A stretch of 8,752 bases of DNA from Promethearchaeota archaeon (GTDB lineage Archaea; Asgardarchaeota; Lokiarchaeia; Sigynarchaeales; SOKP01): contig JAHLWJ010000176.1 of the NCBI GenBank assembly GCA_019057975.1, positions 1 through 8,752 on the forward strand, given 5' to 3'. The position numbers and the translations under genes were made by a program. Each line of letters starts with the position of its first letter. Within the stretch, counting starts at the first letter, position 1. The notes beneath the pieces are model-generated. The model saw only the letters and a list, made by a program, of their open reading frames with translations. It was not told where the DNA came from and made no database searches. Positions 5,860 to 8,752 of this stretch are shown here, piece by piece.

Positions 5860-6068
5860 TTTCAATACCAGTGTTAAAAAATTATTGAAAAGAGATAAAA
5901 CAAATCAAATTCTCTTAGAAATAATTAAATATAAAACATAATCCATAAATTAAATGTGTTATTGTTGATCAGATTCTGCTATAAATACATAAAAAGGACT
6001 TGAATGAATATTAAAGATTTTTTGATTCTATTCATTAAACTTAATTTTGAAATTATATTATTACACGC
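5860..6068. promoter_or_regulatory. Divergent promoter region between GNAT and acyl-CoA synthetase genes
   Basis: This 209-base stretch contains the best TATA box in the window: TATAAATA on the + strand at 5980-5987, which would start transcription at about 6006-6012 and leave a leader of about 60 bases before the GTG at 6069. On the - strand, CAATAATTTTTTAA (about 5887-5874) is a weak TATA-like stretch for the GNAT gene. The leader holds a candidate short ORF (6004-6081). No RNA gene is apparent. Confidence 0.4.
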
Positions 6069-6081
6069 GTGGAACAGATAA
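6004..6081 (+). other. Candidate short leader ORF overlapping the synthetase start
   Basis: An ATG at 6004, six bases after AAAAAGGA (5991-5997), opens a 25-codon frame ending at 6081. It overlaps the GTG start of the next gene by 13 bases in a different frame. The peptide is hydrophobic in its middle (KDFLILFIKLNFEIILLHAW). The synthetase GTG itself has no ribosome binding site, so translational coupling from this frame is possible. Against it, the TATA box at 5980-5987 would place the transcript start at or just past this ATG. It could equally be chance. Confidence 0.2.
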
Positions 6082-7457
6082 ATTACTTTGAAAAATTATT
6101 CTATCCTAAAACTATAGCCTTTATTGGTGCTTCAAAAAAGAGAGAGTGGCAGTTAAAAGGCTTAGTCGATAGGGGTTTTACTGGAAAATTATACTTTGTT
6201 TCCAAAGGAAATGATAAATTATTTGATATTGATTGTTTTAAGGACGTGTCTGAACTTCCTAATGGTATTGATCACGCAATAATTGCTGTAAATCGAAACC
6301 AATTAGTCGATATTGTAAAAAAATGTATCAATAAAAAGTTTGCAACAATCCATATATTTTCCGCGGGAACAGGTGAATTTGATAAAGAAGGAAAACAAAT
6401 TGAAGATGAAATATATGATTTACTAAAAAACAGTTCTACTAGGGCTATTGGACCTAATTGTATGGGACTATATTCTACGGGTGGTCGGTTTTCATTTAAT
6501 GCTTCTTTTAAAACAGATCCTATCGGCAATGTAGCATTTATTTCGCAATCTGGCGACTTAACAGAGAGGTTTGTGGGTAGGTTAAATTATCTTGGTGTTA
6601 ATTTTTCATGGGCAGCAAGCATCGGCAATTCTATATCGTTAAACGTGACAGATCTTATTCGATATTTCAATGAAGACGAAAAAACTGAGATACTAGCTAT
6701 CTATCTTGAGGGATTTTCAAGATATCATAATAAAGAAGGAAGAAGGTTGTACAATGAGCTAAAAAAGACAAGGAAACCAGTAATATTCTTAAGAAGTGGA
6801 AAGACTGTGGCAGGAAAGAGATCTGCAGAATCACATACAGGAAGTTTGACCACTTCAAATCAAATTTGGAATGCTGTTTTCACTCAAACGAGTGGTATTA
6901 AAGTACGTACATTTGAGGAATTAACTGATACAACACTAGCATTCTATTACTGCAAGGATATGCTACCCCGCGAAAAAGGCATACTGCTAATGACATGGTC
7001 AGGTGGAAATGCTACAATAGCTACAGATTTAATAACTCAACTTGGAGCTACCATCCCTGAATTTAGTGCAACAACAAAGGCAGAATTGAAAAAATTAATT
7101 AGATTTGGGGGTGTTGTGAATCCATTAGACTTGCCATGGAAAAATTTTTCAGATGAATATTCGAATATCGCAAAAATTGCAATTAAAGAACCATATATAG
7201 GCGGCGTCTTTGCAGAAACATACCAACCTTGGGATAAAAATACGTTTGAAAATTACTTTGAAAATTTAGAGTTTCTTAAAAATTTGTGCCACAAACATGG
7301 GAAGCCATTTTTTCTTTCTTTACCTCTAGCTGGCTTTCAAGGTAGAGAAAAATATAGAAGGAAAATTGTAGAAATGGGGGTACCAATTTTTCCTAGTTTT
7401 GAAAGAGCAGCTAAAGCATTCCTTAATTTATATAATTATAGGGAAAAACTAGATTGA
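6069..7457 (+). CDS. Orphan alpha-type acyl-CoA synthetase (NDP-forming)
   Basis: This 462-residue protein has the alpha-subunit layout of ADP-forming acetyl/acyl-CoA synthetases. The Rossmann CoA-binding domain (about 1-135) has TIAFIGAS (15-22), FSAGTGEF (97-104) and GPNCMGL (128-134). A succinyl-CoA-ligase-like domain follows from about 150, with VAFISQSGDLT (155-165), SIGNS (184-188) and IYLEGF with Glu214. The phosphohistidine is His256 in AESHTGSL. A third domain (about 300-460) starts at ILLMTWSGG. Known enzymes interconvert acyl-CoA, ADP and phosphate with acid, CoA and ATP, passing phosphate from this His to an ATP-grasp beta subunit. No beta subunit or ATP-grasp fusion is in this window, so a partner must be elsewhere or the role differs. 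The only usable start is GTG at 6069; an in-frame stop lies at 6048-6050. Confidence 0.85.
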   Translation: MEQINYFEKLFYPKTIAFIGASKKREWQLKGLVDRGFTGKLYFVSKGNDKLFDIDCFKDVSELPNGIDHAIIAVNRNQLVDIVKKCINKKFATIHIFSAGTGEFDKEGKQIEDEIYDLLKNSSTRAIGPNCMGLYSTGGRFSFNASFKTDPIGNVAFISQSGDLTERFVGRLNYLGVNFSWAASIGNSISLNVTDLIRYFNEDEKTEILAIYLEGFSRYHNKEGRRLYNELKKTRKPVIFLRSGKTVAGKRSAESHTGSLTTSNQIWNAVFTQTSGIKVRTFEELTDTTLAFYYCKDMLPREKGILLMTWSGGNATIATDLITQLGATIPEFSATTKAELKKLIRFGGVVNPLDLPWKNFSDEYSNIAKIAIKEPYIGGVFAETYQPWDKNTFENYFENLEFLKNLCHKHGKPFFLSLPLAGFQGREKYRRKIVEMGVPIFPSFERAAKAFLNLYNYREKLD

Positions 7458-7568
7458 AAAAAACATACTCTACTGATTTTATAGAAATAGAAAAGTTAAA
7501 ATTTCTGATGTAAAGGGTATTACAAAAGTTCGAGTAGATTTTTAGTAAGCTGTATAACAAGGCTTTAT
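7458..7568. other. Convergent intergenic region with broken short frames
   Basis: These 111 bases separate two convergent genes. On the + strand a TTG overlapping the synthetase stop opens KKTYSTDFIEIEKLKF and stops at about 7512. In another frame, KVKISDVKGITKVRVDF runs to a TAG at about 7543. Read with one frameshift they give one continuous peptide, possibly the tail of a decayed gene. An A/T-rich CTTTATTTAAAG near-palindrome (7563-7574) lies at the end of the hexapeptide gene. No RNA gene is seen. Confidence 0.25.
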
Positions 7569-7997
7569 TTAAAGTGAAATTATTTCTAATTCTTCTTCAG
7601 ATTCAGCAATTCCCTTTAAGATACAATTTTTATTACTGAAATTATCAAAATTAAGTTTGCTATTATTTACAATTATACAATTATCTAATTTGAAATTCTT
7701 TCCAATTTTTACATTATCAAAAATTATAGAATTCGAAATTTCTGCGTAATCCTCGATTTCAGAATCATTTCCGATATAAACCTTCGGTCCGATGAGTACA
7801 TCATCACCGATTTTAACGTTATCTCCAAGAATAACCGGTTCCATGAAAGTAGGATAATCTCCTATGTAATTTTCAATTTTTAATCCTTTAACATGATTTT
7901 TTAGAATTTCAGTCTTTAGTTCTTGGATCTTTAATAAATCGAAATCCTTCTCATTAAGTAATTGCTCTAATTGTTTTAGTATTTCTTTCATTCTCAT
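7569..7997 (-). CDS. Small left-handed beta-helix (hexapeptide-repeat) protein
   Basis: This protein has 142 residues. About 1-35 form a charged helical N-terminus (KEILKQLEQLLNEKDFDLLK). From about 45 to 130 come imperfect hexapeptide turns with I/V/L every sixth residue: VILGDN, VKIGDD, VLIGPK, VYIGND, AEISNS, VKIGKN, then degenerate turns. The pattern is that of the C-terminal beta helix of archaeal sugar-nucleotide pyrophosphorylases, but the N-terminal nucleotidyltransferase domain is absent. The His residues used by gamma-carbonic anhydrases or by acetyltransferases of this fold are also not visible. A structural or oligomerisation role is as likely as an enzymatic one. It starts 16 bases after the stop of the HypB-like gene, so the two are probably one operon. 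ATGs at 7997 and 7991 are both possible starts. Confidence 0.7.
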   Translation of the reverse strand: MRMKEILKQLEQLLNEKDFDLLKIQELKTEILKNHVKGLKIENYIGDYPTFMEPVILGDNVKIGDDVLIGPKVYIGNDSEIEDYAEISNSIIFDNVKIGKNFKLDNCIIVNNSKLNFDNFSNKNCILKGIAESEEELEIISL

Positions 7998-8013
7998 TCA
8001 TCTAAAATAGGAA

Positions 8014-8730
8014 TTATAATTCTAATATATCAATCAATTTATCAATATTCATACCCGTTTTTGCACTGGTAGTAATAACCTCTATGTTTGGGTTTATTTC
8101 TTTTGCATCTTTTAACATTTTTTGAACATTCGTTCCTAATCTCGCAGCTAAATCGATTTTATTGATAACAGCTACGTGGGACATTTTAAATAGCATTGGA
8201 TGCTTTTCTATAACCCACTCCCCCTCAGTTATGGAAACAACAGTAATTCGTTTATCAGTACCAAGAGTGAAATCTGAAGGACAAATTAAATTTCCTACAT
8301 TTTCAATAAATAGTAAATCATAATCATCTAAATCTTTATTTTCAATGATTTGGTGTATGTGATATGCATTTAAAGCACATTCTCGACCAGTATTAATTTG
8401 AATTGTTTCAGCATTATGCCTTTGAATTCGATCAGCATCGACTCTAGTAGTAATATCACCACAAATTACTAAAATCCTATATTTTTCTGATAAAATTTCT
8501 ACTATTTTTTCAATTAATGCTGTTTTACCTGCACCAATAGCACCAACGATATCTACTGATTTAATATTATGTTCCTTCAATTCTTCATTATTCTGTCGAG
8601 CTAAACGTTCATTGTCTTTTTTTACTTTCATTTTAGTTTGAACTACAAGATCTCTGATATCATCAGTAGCCAAATTGATGCTTTCCAGTTCTTTAACCCG
8701 TTGTATATCCCTTTTTTTTTTTTCCGACAT
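8014..8730 (-). CDS. hypB: HypB-like GTPase for nickel insertion, altered metal site
   Basis: This 238-residue SIMIBI-class GTPase matches HypB, which loads nickel into [NiFe]-hydrogenase precursors together with HypA. It shows a P-loop GAIGAGKT (63-70), CGDITTRVDADRI (90-102), the Walker-B/switch region FIENVGNLICP (141-151), NKID (190-193) and SAK (222-224). HypB G domains usually bind metal at the dimer interface with Cys-His of 'CHLDA' plus the Cys of 'NLVCP'. Here the first motif reads ECALNA: Cys118 and Cys150 remain, but the His is Ala119 and the Asp is Asn121. The N-terminus (1-50) is charged and helical, without the Cys-rich or His-rich nickel sequences of some bacterial HypB. The start ATG is followed by a run of 12 A encoding Lys. 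The hexapeptide gene follows. A HypB/UreG-like paralogue with another client is the alternative. Confidence 0.85.
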   Translation of the reverse strand: MSEKKKRDIQRVKELESINLATDDIRDLVVQTKMKVKKDNERLARQNNEELKEHNIKSVDIVGAIGAGKTALIEKIVEILSEKYRILVICGDITTRVDADRIQRHNAETIQINTGRECALNAYHIHQIIENKDLDDYDLLFIENVGNLICPSDFTLGTDKRITVVSITEGEWVIEKHPMLFKMSHVAVINKIDLAARLGTNVQKMLKDAKEINPNIEVITTSAKTGMNIDKLIDILEL

Positions 8731-8752
8731 TTGTGATAGTAAATAAAGAACA

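Noticed and set aside
5860..5865. TTG start two codons upstream for the GNAT gene
   Set aside because: The ATG at 5859 is the better start codon, and no stronger ribosome binding site supports the TTG.

Overview
The window is AT-rich (roughly 30% GC by eye), with compact genes and short intergenic stretches. Several starts lie about 26 bases below TATA-like boxes, while others have GGA-type ribosome binding sites. That mix fits an archaeon. The gene content (stand-alone alpha-type ADP-forming acyl-CoA synthetase, HypB, TM1367-like cyclophilin-fold protein, MNT nucleotidyltransferase, multi-pass membrane protein with a C-terminal zinc ribbon) also fits an archaeon, possibly of the Asgard/Lokiarchaeia type. 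The lineage is inference only. I saw no tRNA, rRNA, CRISPR array or transposase.

Layout. Positions 1-83 hold the first 27 codons of a gene running off the left edge (- strand). A cyclophilin-like protein (166-546, +) is followed by the first 21 codons of a GNAT acetyltransferase that stops abruptly (556-621). Next comes a ten-helix membrane protein with a zinc ribbon (647-1873, -). On its far side lies a 19-codon HEPN-like remnant (2057-2116, -) overlapping an intact MNT nucleotidyltransferase gene (2091-2447, -). Then a GabT-type aminotransferase (2614-3888, +) converges on an M20 deacylase (3902-5188, -), with a perfect 22-base palindrome at the junction. A GNAT acetyltransferase (5248-5859, -) sits upstream of the M20 gene. 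Divergent from it is an orphan alpha-subunit-like acyl-CoA synthetase (6069-7457, +). The right end holds a small left-handed beta-helix protein (7569-7997, -) just downstream of a HypB-like GTPase (8014-8730, -).

The most notable structure is around the membrane-protein gene. The GNAT and HEPN stubs point towards each other, both have lost their 3' parts, and both end at copies of an imperfect inverted repeat (611-636 and 2029-2057). This suggests that a block of about 1.45 kb, carrying the membrane-protein gene, replaced the ends of two formerly convergent operons (cyclophilin-GNAT and MNT-HEPN). The repeats are AT-rich and no clear target-site duplication is visible, so the mechanism is open.

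Function. The central genes suggest amine or amino-acid metabolism: transamination of GABA or a related omega-amino acid, removal of an N-acyl group, N-acetylation, and possibly acyl-CoA energy conservation. The HypB-like protein points to nickel-enzyme maturation elsewhere in the genome, but its G-domain metal site has Ala in place of the usual His. I do not see a clear new multi-gene system.
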